A stretch of DNA of 64,000 nt. Origin: Cacajao melanocephalus. Its lineage: Eukaryota; Chordata; Mammalia; Primates; Pitheciidae. The position numbers were made by a program, and so were the translations under genes. The notes beneath the pieces are model-generated. The model ran no database searches. It was not told the DNA's origin and saw only the letters and a program-made list of their open reading frames with translations. Shown here one piece after another: positions 17,915 through 31,165 of the stretch. Each line of letters begins with the position of its first letter. Position 1 is the stretch's first letter. The stretch is taken from contig CAUYLG010052066.1 of assembly GCA_963573385.1 (NCBI GenBank), positions 1 through 64,000 on the forward strand, in the 5' to 3' direction.

Positions 17915-18075
17915 GCACTGATCTGTGCTGATCCCCGAGTGCCTGCCTCCCTTGGCAGGCTGTGAGGCTCTAGAAGGAATGGGCTGGACTGTGAATCTTT
18001 GCTTCCTTATCATCTAGTCTGGGGCCTGCTTATTGTGAGTGCTCTTCATGTGTCTGACGAGAGGAATGAACAGAT
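17915..18075 (+). mobile_element. L2 LINE 3' end
   Basis: Weak match: 'ccttggcaggctgtgaggct' and the 'gtgctcttcatgtgtctgac' end. Confidence 0.5.
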
Positions 18076-18084
18076 GACCACACT

Positions 18085-18108
18085 AGATTTATATTTAAAT
18101 ATAAATCT
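18085..18108. repeat. Perfect 24-bp AT-rich palindrome
   Basis: AGATTTATATTT followed at once by its exact reverse complement, with no spacer. Confidence 0.95.
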
Positions 18109-18686
18109 TAGTATAGATAGTGATCCTTGTTAGGAAAACATGATGCTGCAGTGTCTCTGTGGCAATCCATCACCACCCCAAACTTGTTGACAATGAGCTG
18201 AAGGCCGATATGGACACCTCCTATCTCATGTGCACTCTCAGCTGCCGGGCACTGAAGGAGGGGCTTTCTGTGCATTTTTCCATCCAATCCCCAGGGCACA
18301 TCTGTAGGCAGTCAGTCCTATTGGGACTGCCAAAGTTTATTTTTCAGAAGATGACACCGAGGCTGGGGCAGCTATGGGATGGTGGCACAGCTTGAGAGGT
18401 GGAGCCAGGCTGATTCCAAGTCTGTGTGATCCCTAGGGATCAGAGTGGCATAGCTCTGGTGGGGGCGCTGCTCCCCTCCAGAGCTCAGGCGAAAGGTCCC
18501 TGGAGATCCTGCAGCCTCCAGGGCCTGAGCTCCTGCCGTGCCACATATACACGGGTTCTGGATGGATATGTTTCCCTTTTTGAAGCAGGTAATCATTTAA
18601 AATCATTTTAGCCAAACTTTAGCTGTTTTTAAGGAAATCTTTTCAAATGGAATCACAAACCTCTCCGGCGCCCTCAGCAGACACAC

Positions 18687-19058
18687 TGATATGGCTTGGC
18701 TGCGTCCCCACTCAAATCTCATCTTAAATTGTAGCTCCCATAATCCCCATGTGTCATGGGAGGGACCCAGAGGGAGGTCATTGAATCATGGGTCAGTTAT
18801 TCCTTTGCGGCTGTTCTCGCGGTAGCGAGTGAGTTCTCATGAGCTCTGATGGTTTTATTAGGGTCTTTTCCCGTTTTTGCTTGGCACCTCTCCTTGCTGC
18901 TGCCATGTGAAGAAGGACATGTTTGCTTCCCCTTGATTGTAAGTTTCCTGAGGGCTCCCCAGCCCATGCTGAATTGTGAGTCAATGAAACCTCTTTCCTT
19001 TATAAATTATCCAGCCTCAGGTGTGTCTTTAATAGCAGCATGAGAACAGACTAATACG
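18687..19058 (+). mobile_element. MSTA/B-type solo LTR (ERVL-MaLR)
   Basis: Starts 'tgatatggcttggctgcgtc' and ends '...gagaacagactaatacg'. A 5-bp duplication CACAC flanks it at 18682-18686 and 19059-19063, as expected of MaLR insertions. No internal retroviral part is seen, so it is a solo LTR, antisense to AFAP1L1. Confidence 0.92.
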
Positions 19059-19384
19059 CACACCAACTGTTGGTTAACTCAATTCCAAAACATTTACTGG
19101 GCACTAATTACGTGTCAGTCTGGCCCCTGGGTAGGGATTAGAAAAAATAACTAAGAGATTGTTCCAATTGTCCCAACGAACATTCTCTCACTGTCTCTTC
19201 AACATACACATGGGTGCTCCCTCATAGGTAATTACTCACAAGGGAGGCCATGGCAGATGCAAGAAGGCAGTCGCAGGTGGCCTGGGAGCACTCCTGTGGC
19301 CTGCAGCCACGACTCACATTCAAAAGCACATGATATCTCTCTGCTCGCCCACAGGATGTTATGGCTCAGGGGTGCACTAGACTG

Positions 19385-20060
<676 letters not shown>

Positions 20061-20104
20061 CCCAGTGAGTGACTAATTGCTAAACTTTCTGGGTTTTTAA
20101 GATC

Positions 20105-20245
20105 TGTTCCCCCCCCCCACCTTTTTCCTTCCTTCCTTTCCCCCTTCCCTCCCTTCCTCTCTCCACTCTCCCTCTCTTTTTTCCTTTTATTTTCCCCTCC
20201 CTCTCTTCTTTTGTTTCTTTCTTTCCTTCTTTCTTTTTGCTGTGA
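20105..20245 (+). repeat. Pyrimidine tract (CT-rich, about 140 bp)
   Basis: Begins with a C-run and continues with CCTT and CTTT steps almost free of purines. In the AFAP1L1 transcript it is purine-rich. Such homopurine-homopyrimidine mirror-like tracts can form triplex DNA. Confidence 0.95.
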
Positions 20246-20709
20246 GGTTCCAACAATTTCTTGTTGCTATCAGTAAGCCTAAGTGTGGCAGCTTTCTGGC
20301 TTCTAAATGCTATACTGTTTCTAATTTAAGGTTTGTTATAGTCGTTTCTAAAGTAAGAACAGTTAGGTTCTATGTGAGTGCTCTGCATTTAAAAACCTGA
20401 GCTTTAGCACCCAAGCTTTGTAATACCTTTTTTGTTTCCTTCCCGGTCTTTGATGAGATTCTTAACACTGGACCTTGACATCTAAGTGCTCTTCCTTTAA
20501 CTGAGATTTGATCACCAAAGTTCAAACAGACCAAAGGAGAAGAAAGGGACTGAGTGCATCTGAGAGAAGCAGACGGAGAATGAGGGGCTGCCAGTCCTGG
20601 TGGGGTTTCTGCGACCTGAATGGATCTGGCAGGCAGCAGGGGCAGAGGGAGGGGAACCATGAGGCAAAGCGCAGCTTGTACTGAACGTGCCAGAGTCTTT
20701 CCCTGGAGC

Positions 20710-20870
20710 TGAGCAGTTACCCTGAGCTGGGCAGTTAATGCACATTGTCTCATTTAATCCTCCAATGCCCTACAAAGGAGGAAATAGAGGCTCAGAGAAG
20801 TGAAGTTACTCAGCTGGTAAGCAGTAAAGCCAGGCCTTGAACCCCTGCCTGCCTGACCTTGCACCTGAAT
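20710..20870 (-). mobile_element. MIR SINE
   Basis: Inverted: 'attgtctcatttaatcctcc', 'gaggctcagagaagtgaagt', 'ccaggccttgaacccctgcc'. Confidence 0.88.
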
Positions 20871-21469
20871 GCTCCATCAAAAGACTTCAGCCCAGCTCAG
20901 TGCCGCAGAGGCCAGGAGGCCAGGCTGAGGCTGGGAGGAGGTGGGCAGATGTGAATACTGGGCTTCCTCACAGCCCTCCAGTGGAGTGCTCTGAGCCATG
21001 ACTTCATGAGGCTCCTGATCTGGGGATACCTTCACCTGTGGGTGAGACCTTCACGTGGGGCTGAAATTCCTGCATGAAGGCCCTCTCCCCACTGGGCCTG
21101 TTTGAACTTCAGAGCTCCAACTGTGAAGATCTCATAGAAGAAAAATAAACCACTCAAAGAAAATACCCGAATTAACAGCAGGGATCTCATCCCAGAGAAA
21201 ACCTGATATACATCGTGGATATAAGAAACCTTTCGGCCAGTGCTGGGCTCTTCCAGAACAATACAGAGCTCACCCCAAGCAGCTAGCTTTTGATTGCAGT
21301 GAATACAGACGTTTGATGACAGCTTCATCTTTAATGCTACAGAATTCAAACCACAGAGATTTAAAACATCAGAGAATTTAAATTGAAGAGGTTGTATGGG
21401 TATAAGGCATATGACAAGTGATTCTGCTAGGGCTCATATAGGCCATCAAGACAAGAGCCTCAAATTTTT

Positions 21470-21625
21470 AGTAAGAAAAGACTCATCCAGTGGGATTGTT
21501 GAAAATGCACATTCCCAGACTTCCTTTCCAGAGAGTCTAATTTGGTAGGCCTGTCCTGGATCCAGGAACTTGCATTTTTACAAGTACTCCAGGTGATTCT
21601 GATGCGGGCAGTCCAAGGTTCAACT
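21470..21625 (+). mobile_element. MER5A DNA transposon
   Basis: 'tccaggtgattctgatgcgg' near its 3' end and 'agagtctaatttggtaggcc' in its middle. Confidence 0.82.
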
Positions 21626-21794
21626 TCTGCAAAATACTCCACCAGAAAAAATATGCTACAGAGGACATCTATGAACATAAGGAATGTGGGAAAACCTCTT
21701 CTATTCCTTACAAAATTATCTTTAGATACCCTCTTCTAAATAACTGAGAGTCAAGGTGGGAATAAGAGCCCCTGACGATTATAAATAGATGGAG

Positions 21795-22060
21795 CATGGA
21801 GTCTTGCTTAGAATAGTGCAGTGGCTAGGGCTTTCGGGTCGCCCCCATGGATGCTGGCATTCTTGCACTGCCACTTCTGAGCTTTGGAATGATGGTCACA
21901 TTAGAAATTTTGAGCCCTGGTTTTGTCACAGGCAAAATGAGAATAATAGGATCCCAACTGCATAGGCTTGGAAAACGAGGTAAGGTTATGCTTATGAAGC
22001 ACTTTGCGTGGTACCATGCCTCAAACAAACATTCACGAAATGATAGCCATATTGCATGTT
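21795..22060 (+). mobile_element. MIR SINE
   Basis: Diverged copy with 'ggcaaaatgagaataatagg' and 'atgaagcactttgcgtggta'. Confidence 0.7.
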
Positions 22061-22384
22061 GTTTCATCATTGTTGTTATTTTCTAATACTCCCCAGAACT
22101 ATGCAGACTCCAAAGTATTGATCAGATAGCACTAGGAACAGATCTGCTATAGCTGTAACAAGCTCCACAAGGACAGGCTCTGCGTTTCAATCAGTAGGCA
22201 GTAGATTCCCAGTGAACGTTACTCAATGGATACAATTATTTTGAGGGCCTAGTCTAACCCTCTTGTATTAAACATGTAGCAAGTGAGTGTCCAAGACGTT
22301 ATTTGACTTAGCTATGGTCACACAACCAGTTGGGGGAAAAAGTATTTTGTGTTAAGTTCACACAATACTTACACAAAGCTTGAT

Positions 22385-22620
22385 GCTTAAGATTAGTCAT
22401 AGAAGAGCGGCTTAGAGAACAGGGTTGCACAATTTGGGCTCCGCTTCCAGCTCTGTCATTTTCTAGCTGTGGGCTTCTGGGGGAAATTTCTAAACTTTCC
22501 TACCCTTCTGATTCTTCATCTGCAAACAGTGGGGTGATCACAGTAGCTGCTTCACAGGGTCATGGTGAAGATGAAATGAACTGATGTGTATGGTGCTCAG
22601 GCACTTGATGGCTGCTCTCT
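22385..22620 (+). mobile_element. MIR SINE
   Basis: 'attttctagctgtgggcttc', 'gattcttcatctgcaaacag', 'tgcttcacagggtcatggtg'. Confidence 0.82.
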
Positions 22621-24279
22621 TAATTCATCTGCGACTGCCCCATGGAGTTGCAGGTGCAGTGGTAGGCAAGAAGGAGGAGGGTATGGGGACAGGAGGGCAT
22701 GGTGGGACTCTGCAAGCCTCATCCTGTGGACTATGCATGGCTCTGACCCTGACACTGAGCTTCAGATGGCTGTGGCACAAGGAGCTGGCAGAGCTCCTTC
22801 CCTCAGGTGCTGACATCCCAAGGACGCCCTCCATGCAAGGCAAGGAGACAATATCTTCTAGACGGAGGGGCAGTAATGCAACCCAGGAATCCTGGGTCCC
22901 TGCTGTCCCTAGTCAGGGAAAATTTTGTTCCTAGTTCTTAAGCTGCCCCCCTCTCCTGTCTTTGCTCTTGGTTCAGGTCATCTGTGCTTTCTGAGGGCAG
23001 ACTCGAGCATCAGGACAGAACTGTCTTTGTGTCTCAAGTTGATTAAGAACCACGAATAAATTCCACCTATCTTGCTTGGTTTGAGTCTTAGGGAGGTGAA
23101 TTCCAATGATGGGAAAAAGATACAACAGGAAGAAATGGACTAATCATTGTTTATAAGTTTTCAATCTTTTAAGTGAGACAGAGAGGCTCAGGAACCCAAG
23201 ATGAGGGATAATTATTCTCTGGGTAGCAAGAAAGTTTTTCAAATACATTTAGAAACCTACTTAAAATATATCTAAGATTAGACCGCTAAGTGCTTATTGC
23301 TCCTGGTGAGTACCCAACTAGGAGTAAGATCACTTTTCTATCTTCTCCTCACTCCTCCCCACATGACTGAAATCAAAATAAGATGTTAGATAGTAGAAAT
23401 CAAGCTACCATGAAAAGTACTACCACTTGCTACCTGGTTCACATCCCTGCTGCAGCCTGAGTGAAACCTTTAAGCAAGAGGTATTTATCCCAGCCAGTAA
23501 GGACACCAGCACACAGAAGGTCAGATTTATTTAGAGATCACAAAGATAATGAGTTTAAAACAAAAGACAAGTGAGGAATTAAATTTCAGCAAGCCACAAG
23601 AACAATAAACCCTGCATTGGCTCCTATCAAACTGGGCCCAATGCTGGGCACTTGGACTCATGAGCTCATTCCTGTGTACCTTTCAGACGCTAGAATGTCC
23701 AAAAACGCTTGGAAACAGCTTGCAAAGTACACATTCATTAAATGCAAAGCAGTAGGAAAATATAGAGCTTCTCTTTTCCCCACCTCACTATGTGACCAGC
23801 CTCTTTACAGAGATCACAAGAATAACTTACCCTTCTTTGTTTTCAAAGTCAGAGTAAATGCAACTAGCACCATTTAAAAATGGAAAAAGGAGAGCTGTGA
23901 GACTGTGAAGGGTCTACAATTTTTCTTTTGGTTTACTCAAATTACCTTTCTTATGCAAAGGAAAATGACCCAGTTTCCATCTCATAAAGGCTCCTGTTCT
24001 GGAGAAAGAACCAGTGCGTTTACTTTGAACATTTTGGATCATGATTTTAGAGATAACTTTCTGCATACTGTGTTTTAACAAGCGATCATATTAGTGGGTT
24101 ATGACCCATTATACCAGAGGGGAGCCAAGTCACCCTGGAAAGAAAGGCAGTATGCTGATCAGATGTGAACTCAGTGCTTGGGTAGGACAAAGGAAAGGAA
24201 GAGCAGTCTTTCCTATGACTTTCACACCCTGCAGGCTTTTCTAGAGAGACCTCTTTCCAGGCTGTCCCCATGCTCTGTT

Positions 24280-24620
24280 CCTCAGCCTCTTAACTCAGGA
24301 CTTTGATGAGCTGTTCCCTTTGCCTATCAGAACTTCCTTCCCCTGCCAGCCAGTAACACCTTCTTTAGCTCTCTACTCAATTCTGACTTCCTCAGGGATG
24401 GATACCTTCCTTGTCCTCTTCAATGCACTGTTCTTCCCATTTTATGCCATGGTAGCATCAAGTTTGTCTCCCTGTGACACTTCACATGGTGAGATTTTGT
24501 ATTTACTTACTCATTTTTTAATGACTGTCGCTTTCCACAACTTAAGCCTGAGCTCCTTGAGTGCAGGAACATTGCCAGCTTTGGCTTGCGCCAAACATAG
24601 GGCAAATGTTTAAGTATACA
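24280..24620 (+). mobile_element. L2 LINE 3' end
   Basis: 'ctctactcaattctgacttc', 'tgagctccttgagtgcagga' and a diverged 3' tail. Confidence 0.78.
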
Positions 24621-24954
24621 TGGAACAATAAATTCTTGGAGCAGACTTTATTTTCTTTTAAGAGTTGATAAAGTCTAACAGTTAGTTAATGTGATTTTAA
24701 AACCATGTCTGGCCTCATAGTGGCTCAGTATAGTAAAGAGATGCTTGAAAAAAAAAGAAAAAAAATCAGCCAACAAAAAGTACTCCCAGTACTTAAAAGG
24801 AGGCAGAAGCCTGATTTTTCACTTGGCTAGGCTCCCAAATGCTCTATTTTGTTGAATTGGTATCCCTCACGTGACTATGGCTGGCAATTGATTTAGTGAT
24901 ACACATTTTGTAGTTGGTGGATTTTAATTCTAACGTATACATCGAGACATAATG

Positions 24955-25170
24955 ATAACAGATATTGAGCAACCTAAACCACCTGAATTTAATTCCTGTT
25001 CCCCAATTTCCAAACTGTGTACCTCTGGGGAAACTCACGTAACTACCCGTGCCTCACGTCCACCATCAGTGAGCATATCTACCTCACTAGCAGGAACCAG
25101 ACCCCGACATGTGACTGTTCCTGGAACGTGTCTGGCACACGGTAAGCTCTCAGTTAACGTTAGCTATCTC
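24955..25170 (+). mobile_element. MIR SINE
   Basis: Diverged copy with 'gtgtacctctggggaaactc' and the 3' block 'cgtgtctggcacacggtaag'. Confidence 0.65.
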
Positions 25171-25949
25171 CATTACTCTTCCATTACTGCTATAAGTCAT
25201 ACTCTGCGTTAAGTGATTTACATGTATTATTTATATGAATTAAGTCTTACAATGAGGTGGTTTAGCCCCATTTACACATGAGAATACTGGAGGATCTAGT
25301 TGTTATGCCTCCCCCAGTTTTCCTTCAGGATGCTTCTTCTGTCTGTGTCCAGCTCTGGGTTGACTCTGCAAAGAGGTCACCAGCTCCTCAGGTGAGGCTG
25401 GCAGAACTGCCCCTTCACTTCCTGGGTTGAGAAATCTCTCCTTACCCTGTCCACAGACTCTTCTAAGTTGTTGCAAATCTACCCAGCTGGGGCCGTTAGG
25501 ATATCTCCCTTCTTCCCTCTGAATTTACAGGCACTTCTCTCTGAGTCCAGGGGAGGGCCAAACAGTGGGCAGAACGTGGAAGGAGATGGCACTGGTTGGA
25601 CTCGCACTGTTTATTACTAAGACAAACACTTCCTGTTGTCCCAGCTTGGATAGGGAAGCCCACTGTGCATGCGGGCTGGAAAAGAATGACAAAGGGGCGG
25701 AAAAAAAGCCCAGCTGCAAAGCCAATGCCTCCGTCTTAGTGCTTTCCAAGAGTTAAATATAGCCCCTGTGTGAGGGAGGGCAGGGGTGGTGAGGTCACCT
25801 TGGAAGACTTCTGTGTGTGTTAATTACAGCGATTGCAGGACACTGAATATCCTTTTATGCTTAAGAGAATAGTACAAACTTGACTGCACAGGATAGAAAC
25901 ACAGAAACATTCATGAAGGGAGAAGGCAAAAAATAGTGGGAAGAATTCG

Positions 25950-26140
25950 GGTCTTAGAGGACTTGGTTTGGGCTCTAACTCCTCCCATTTGCCAGGATGT
26001 AATCTCGGGTGAGTTATTTAACCCCCTCAGAACCATTTTCCTCTTCTGTAAGAAGGGGCTTAGAAAGCCCATGCACAGGTTCGTGTGAGGGGGAAATGAG
26101 GAATGGCTGGGAAAAGGCTGGCAAATCGTAGGGATTATGA
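25950..26140 (+). mobile_element. MIR SINE
   Basis: 'gtgagttatttaaccccctc', 'ccattttcctcttctgtaag'. Confidence 0.75.
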
Positions 26141-26699
26141 TTAGAGATGGTAGAGCGCCAGTCTCTGATGTACTGTTATTTCAGGAAGACAGGGAGGTCA
26201 CGGGGCGTTTCTGGGAGCCACTCTTCCCAGGAGTCAGGCGAGGGCGACAGGCTCAGGGAAGCCCGCATCCTCTATAGCCTTCCTCGCAGCAGCTCTGCCC
26301 AGGTTCCCGTCCTCCACCAGGAGGGCCATCACTTGGGGCACTTCGTTTCTCAGCTCTGGGCCTCCAGGGAAGCCTTAGCTGCTTCTCCCCAAGCCATTTC
26401 CAGATCACACGGGAGGGGGTGGGGGAAGGACACCCGCTTCTGAGGAAATAGCTTTTGGCTGTGGGACTGGGCTCTCCCAGAATTGTTCCTTTGTCTGCGG
26501 ATTCCTCCTGGTTGAGCTCACAAAGGAAATGGGTCCAGGAGGAAGTGGAAAACTGTGACACACACGCGCACTCCACACACAAGATGGCAGCTGTTTCCGC
26601 ATCCAGCCGCCTGCACCGTCTCCTTCACCAATGGCGTGGGGAAGCAGTTGCAGTCCCAGGGAGTGGTCTGGGATGCCTGATGGTAAAAGCAGGTAGTAT

Positions 26700-26940
26700 T
26701 TTCAAGCTCTAAAGTGATGTTCCAGATGTTGTGCTAAGCATTTTGCATGGATTACTTCACTTACTCCTCATAATGTCCCTGTGAGTTAGGTTCTGTTTTT
26801 ACCTGCTATTTATACATGAGCCAAGTGAGGCTCAGAGAGGCACAGTCATTTGTCTAAAGGCACCCAGCTAGCAGGCTGATTCAAACCTAGACCTCACTCC
26901 AGAACCTAAGTTTCCAATTGCAGCTCTAGCTACTTTCTGG
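26700..26940 (-). mobile_element. MIR SINE
   Basis: Inverted: 'actcctcataatgtccctgt', 'gaggctcagagaggcacagt', 'cacccagctagcaggctgat'. Confidence 0.9.
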
Positions 26941-27184
26941 CCTTCTTCTTATAGGCGTCCCCTACCTGCAGAGCTTGCTGGAACCAGCAGTGAGTTCCTC
27001 TGACCATTGCCTAACTGCTGTTCATTCACCAGGTCAGGTGCCCGGCCTGAGACCTAGATGGGGCTGGGGATTTCCGCTTTTGAGACGTCTGAGTTTGAGG
27101 ACCCATCTCACTAACCTCCCTGGGCTCACAGCAAAACCTCTGTCTAGGGGTATGTGGGTTATATCATTAATAATATTAAATATA

Positions 27185-27275
27185 TATAATAATAACAGCC
27201 AACATGTATTGAACACTTCCTACATGATGGGTACTGTGCCTAATACTTTTACTACTTTTAAAAAATAGGACCTCA
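27185..27275 (-). mobile_element. MIR SINE fragment, target of the next Alu
   Basis: 'cagccaacatgtattgaaca' and 'gtactgtgcctaatactttt'; the Alu inserted in it, so MIR text resumes at 27602. Confidence 0.75.
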
Positions 27276-27276
27276 T

Positions 27277-27586
27277 GGCTGGGTGCGGTGGCTCACACCT
27301 GTAATCCCAGCACTTTGCGGGGCTGAGGTGGGCGGATCACTTGAGGTCAGGAGTTCAAGACCAGCCTGGCTAACATGGTGAAACTCCATCTTTACTAAAC
27401 AAAAAACCCCCAAAACCAAAAAACCTACATGCCTGTAGTCCCAGCTACTCTGGCGGTAGGGAAAGGGGGGCTGAAGCAGAAGAATTGCTTGAACTCAGAA
27501 GGCAGAGGCTGCAGTGAGCAAAGATCGCACCCCTGCACTGCAGCCTGGGCAACAGAGCAAGACTCCGTCTCAAAATATAAATAAAT
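27277..27586 (+). mobile_element. AluS with perfect 15-bp target-site duplication
   Basis: Full-length Alu between two exact copies of AAAAATAGGACCTCA (27261-27275 and 27587-27601). The middle A-rich linker is expanded, with 'caaaaaacccccaaaaccaa'. Confidence 0.96.
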
Positions 27587-27675
27587 AAAAATAGGACCTC
27601 AGGTGGACAAAAATTAATCCTAATCCTTGCTTCATGAGATCCTCTCATCATTGGCCCATGCAGGCCATCTTTTAA

Positions 27676-27972
<297 letters not shown>

Positions 27973-28339
27973 ATAGTTATTTTTGATAATGGAGTAAGCA
28001 CCCACAAACCTACCATTCAAAGCGAAAGCCAGGATCTTGACACTGTCTTAGGTCTAACTTTATGATCCCGCCCTCCTGCCTCCTCTGCCCAATCTCACTG
28101 CGTTTACCATGCCCTTGCTTTCCCTTGTATATAATTTTAGTACTATAGTATACCAGATGTACTCCTGAAGATATTATTTTAAAGTTTTTTAGTGTTAAAA
28201 TATATTAAAATAATATAGTGCTATAGGTAACCTTTTGTGACATTTTTCTTTAATATTATGCTGCTAAGATTTATCCATATTGCTGCTTGTCATTGTGTTC
28301 ATTCATTTTGACTGTTACATGCTATTCCATTGTGGGAAT

Positions 28340-28490
28340 ATTCTCTGTGCCTAACACTCAGTGCCTGTTACCTCATTTGCTCTTTGCAGCAACCCTATAT
28401 GGTGGGAACTCTTATCCCAGTGTTACTGACAGGAAACTGAGGCCTAGCGAGGTCAAACTTGCCAGAGGCCACAGGAGCCAGAGTCGGAAA
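28340..28490 (-). mobile_element. MIR SINE fragment
   Basis: Inverted: 'gctctttgcagcaaccctat', 'ggaaactgaggcctagcgag'. Confidence 0.75.
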
Positions 28491-28519
28491 CTTTCTGCCT
28501 CCCACAGTGTACTATGTTT

Positions 28520-28745
28520 TGGTGCTCCGGATAAAACACAGGCACTGGAGCCAGAATCTCAGGGTTCAAGCTCCAGCTCGACACTTATACTGGTTGTGTG
28601 ACGCTGGGCAAGTCACTGTGGTCTCTGAGCCTCAATTTCCTCAATATCAAAGTGGGGTGATCATAACTGCTCTGTCTACCTCATACGCCTATGGTGAGAC
28701 CCAAGTCTGATGATGATGGTGAGAAGCAGGAGCACCCTGTATACT
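28520..28745 (+). mobile_element. MIR SINE
   Basis: 'gcactggagccagaatctca', 'gtgtgacgctgggcaagtca', 'gcctcaatttcctcaatatc'. Confidence 0.9.
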
Positions 28746-29099
28746 GAAGTTTTGAAAACCAGTAAATTGTGATTAATATAAATGTGTCATCCTCTTACCT
28801 CCCACTTACCAAACAACAGACTCATTTGGAATTCGGAAGAGACTGAATAGCACCTCATTCAGAAAGGCAAAGGATTAAGTGGACAATTGGCTTGCAGAAA
28901 CCTCGGTGTGATCAAGGAACCAGAAAATCCTCAACAGATGCTGCAGGCTACACTAACAGGAGTATGTGGTTGGCTTTGTTCTATTCAATAGAGTTTAAAA
29001 ATTATTTTTTACTATTTCTGACCTATTTGCAATATCGGAGACCCTGCTCTGGTGCTGTTTGCTTGTGGTATTTCCTCTGCATAACCTGTTCTTCAACTG

Positions 29100-29285
29100 C
29101 TACGTCTTAGTAGCTGTGTGACTTTGGGCAAGTTACTTCTCTGTGTCTGTTTCCTCATCTGCAAAATTTGGATAATAATAATACTTATTCCTCACACGGC
29201 TGTTGTGAGGACCCACTGAGGTGTTACATAAAGTGCTTAGAGAAGTTCTGATGCATCACAAGTTGACAATATGATTATTATCTAA
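29100..29285 (+). mobile_element. MIR SINE
   Basis: 'tgtgtgactttgggcaagtt', 'gtctgtttcctcatctgcaa', 'cataaagtgcttagagaagt'. Confidence 0.9.
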
Positions 29286-29299
29286 AATCTCCTCCACAC

Positions 29300-29520
29300 C
29301 CCAGAAAGTGCTCGCTTATACCTCTGACAATTGGTTTAAATGCCACTTCCTCCAGGAGGCTGATCCAGCCTTCCCAGACAGGTGAGGTTCCCCTGTTCTA
29401 TGCGTCAGAGCAGATGACTTGTTTGATGTCCTTCTCCACTAACTGTGAATCCATGAGGACTGAGACGATGCCTGACTTCATATCTGCTCAGCATTCAGCA
29501 CAGTAGTAGGTACACAGCAG
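29300..29520 (+). mobile_element. L2 LINE fragment
   Basis: 'aaatgccacttcctccagga' and the 3' 'cattcagcacagtagtaggt' block. Confidence 0.72.
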
Positions 29521-29879
29521 GGGCACTGGGGAGGGGCCAAGTGACAACCTGGAATTCATAGCAAGGACCACAGATTAGGGAGGCCCCATGAATCCTGCCT
29601 CTGACAAATGTCTCCAAGAACAGAAGGGCTCTTGGGGAGTAGGGGAAAAGAAGGGGTGGAACAGATGTGCTCCCTGGGGAACTGGGGCCCTGGGGAGCAG
29701 AAATGAACCCGTGAGTGACAGCTCCAAGACCACAATATTAGGTTTACTGTATAGAACAGCTTTCTGGCAATTTGAACTAAGAGAGGCAGATAGGTGTCCC
29801 TTGCAAGGGGGATGGAGCCCAGGTGGGTCAGTCCGTCATCAGGAAGGCTAGGGAGGGGTCAGTACAGTGGGTAGCTGTG

Positions 29880-30110
29880 GCATTATGAACCCAGGTGAGA
29901 AATACCCAGCATCAAACCTGGGATTTGCCTTCCCTCACCCAGGCAGATTTCATCACTTCACCAAGTCTGTTTTCTCAACTGTAAGACAGAGATAATAAGA
30001 GTGCTTACCTCAAAGGCTGTGGGAAGAAGAAAGGGAACTGGTGTATGAGGACTGCATTCATCATGCCAGGTTCCTATGAATCATGCTGTAAGCGTTCATT
30101 GTGATTGCTG
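29880..30110 (+). mobile_element. MIR SINE, with a short (CTG)n at its end
   Basis: 'gtctgttttctcaactgtaa' and 'gacagagataataagagtgc'; six TGC steps follow at about 30104-30122. Confidence 0.75.
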
Positions 30111-30954
30111 CTGCTGCTGCTGTGGTTGTCAGTGATGAAAGGGAAATCAACCAGGGCCTAGACTAGATATTTGAGATGGGAGGCTGAAAGCTGAGCTCAG
30201 ATGGCCACTTTGACTGTCTGCCCAGGTAGGAAGTCTTCCCTCCCTTCCACCCCTTTCACCTGCAGAAACCTTTCAGTGTTAAACCTGGATTTGGTTCTGG
30301 GCCAGGCCCTCGTGAAAACTGCCCCACAGGAATCCACCCCTGAATAGGCTCTAGGAGACCCCAGGGTGCTTCCTACCTCCATCATTGGGGTTGAGGACCC
30401 AAGAAAATGTTGATCAAAGGTCATGGAAATGGATGTTTGGAGTTTTAAAATGCCCCAATTATCTCCTCTGCATTAGACTAACAATTCTGTACAATTAACC
30501 CTAACTCAAAGTGGAGAGTTTAAAGTTTTACGTATCTCAGCTTTTAAACATCAAGGTGAGCTGGTCTTATAGTCTGCTGCTCACCTGAGATATCTGCTGC
30601 ACCTCCTAACTGGCCACCTCTTTCCAATCTCTCCCTTTCCATTCTAATGTGAGCTCATTGTTGGCTTTAATAATCAGATTGCAACACATCATCATCTCTT
30701 CCTGCTCACAACTCATCCACTGCTCCCCAGGGCCCAGAACACCAGTTTTCCTTTGTGACACAGATGATGAAAGATCCTCACGTGCTTCATGCTCTCCCTG
30801 TGGCTTATCTCCAATGTCTCTGTAATCTCATCCCTTCCCAGGATGGGCAGGCAAGGAGTGAGGATGAAAGTGTTAGAGAGGTAACTTGGATTCCTTTCTA
30901 ATTTATTAAGAAAGGCAATCATTTCTACACCGGAGTTTTAGGCATTTGCTTTCT

Positions 30955-31165
30955 TTTTTCAAAATGTTGACTGCTTCTTATGTGCTGAGTGCTTTTCCTA
31001 TAAGAATCCAATGATCCCTCATTGTAGACAGGAGACTGTTATTTCCATTTTTAGTTGAAGAAACAAACTCAGGGGGTTAAGTGAAAAGAGTAGAGCCAGG
31101 ATTGAAACTCTGGGCAACTTGACACCACAGTCAGAGCCCTTAGCTCTCGTATTATCCTGTCCCTA
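30955..31165 (-). mobile_element. MIR SINE
   Basis: Inverted and diverged: 'cttatgtgctgagtgctttt', 'gaagaaacaaactcaggggg'. Confidence 0.7.
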
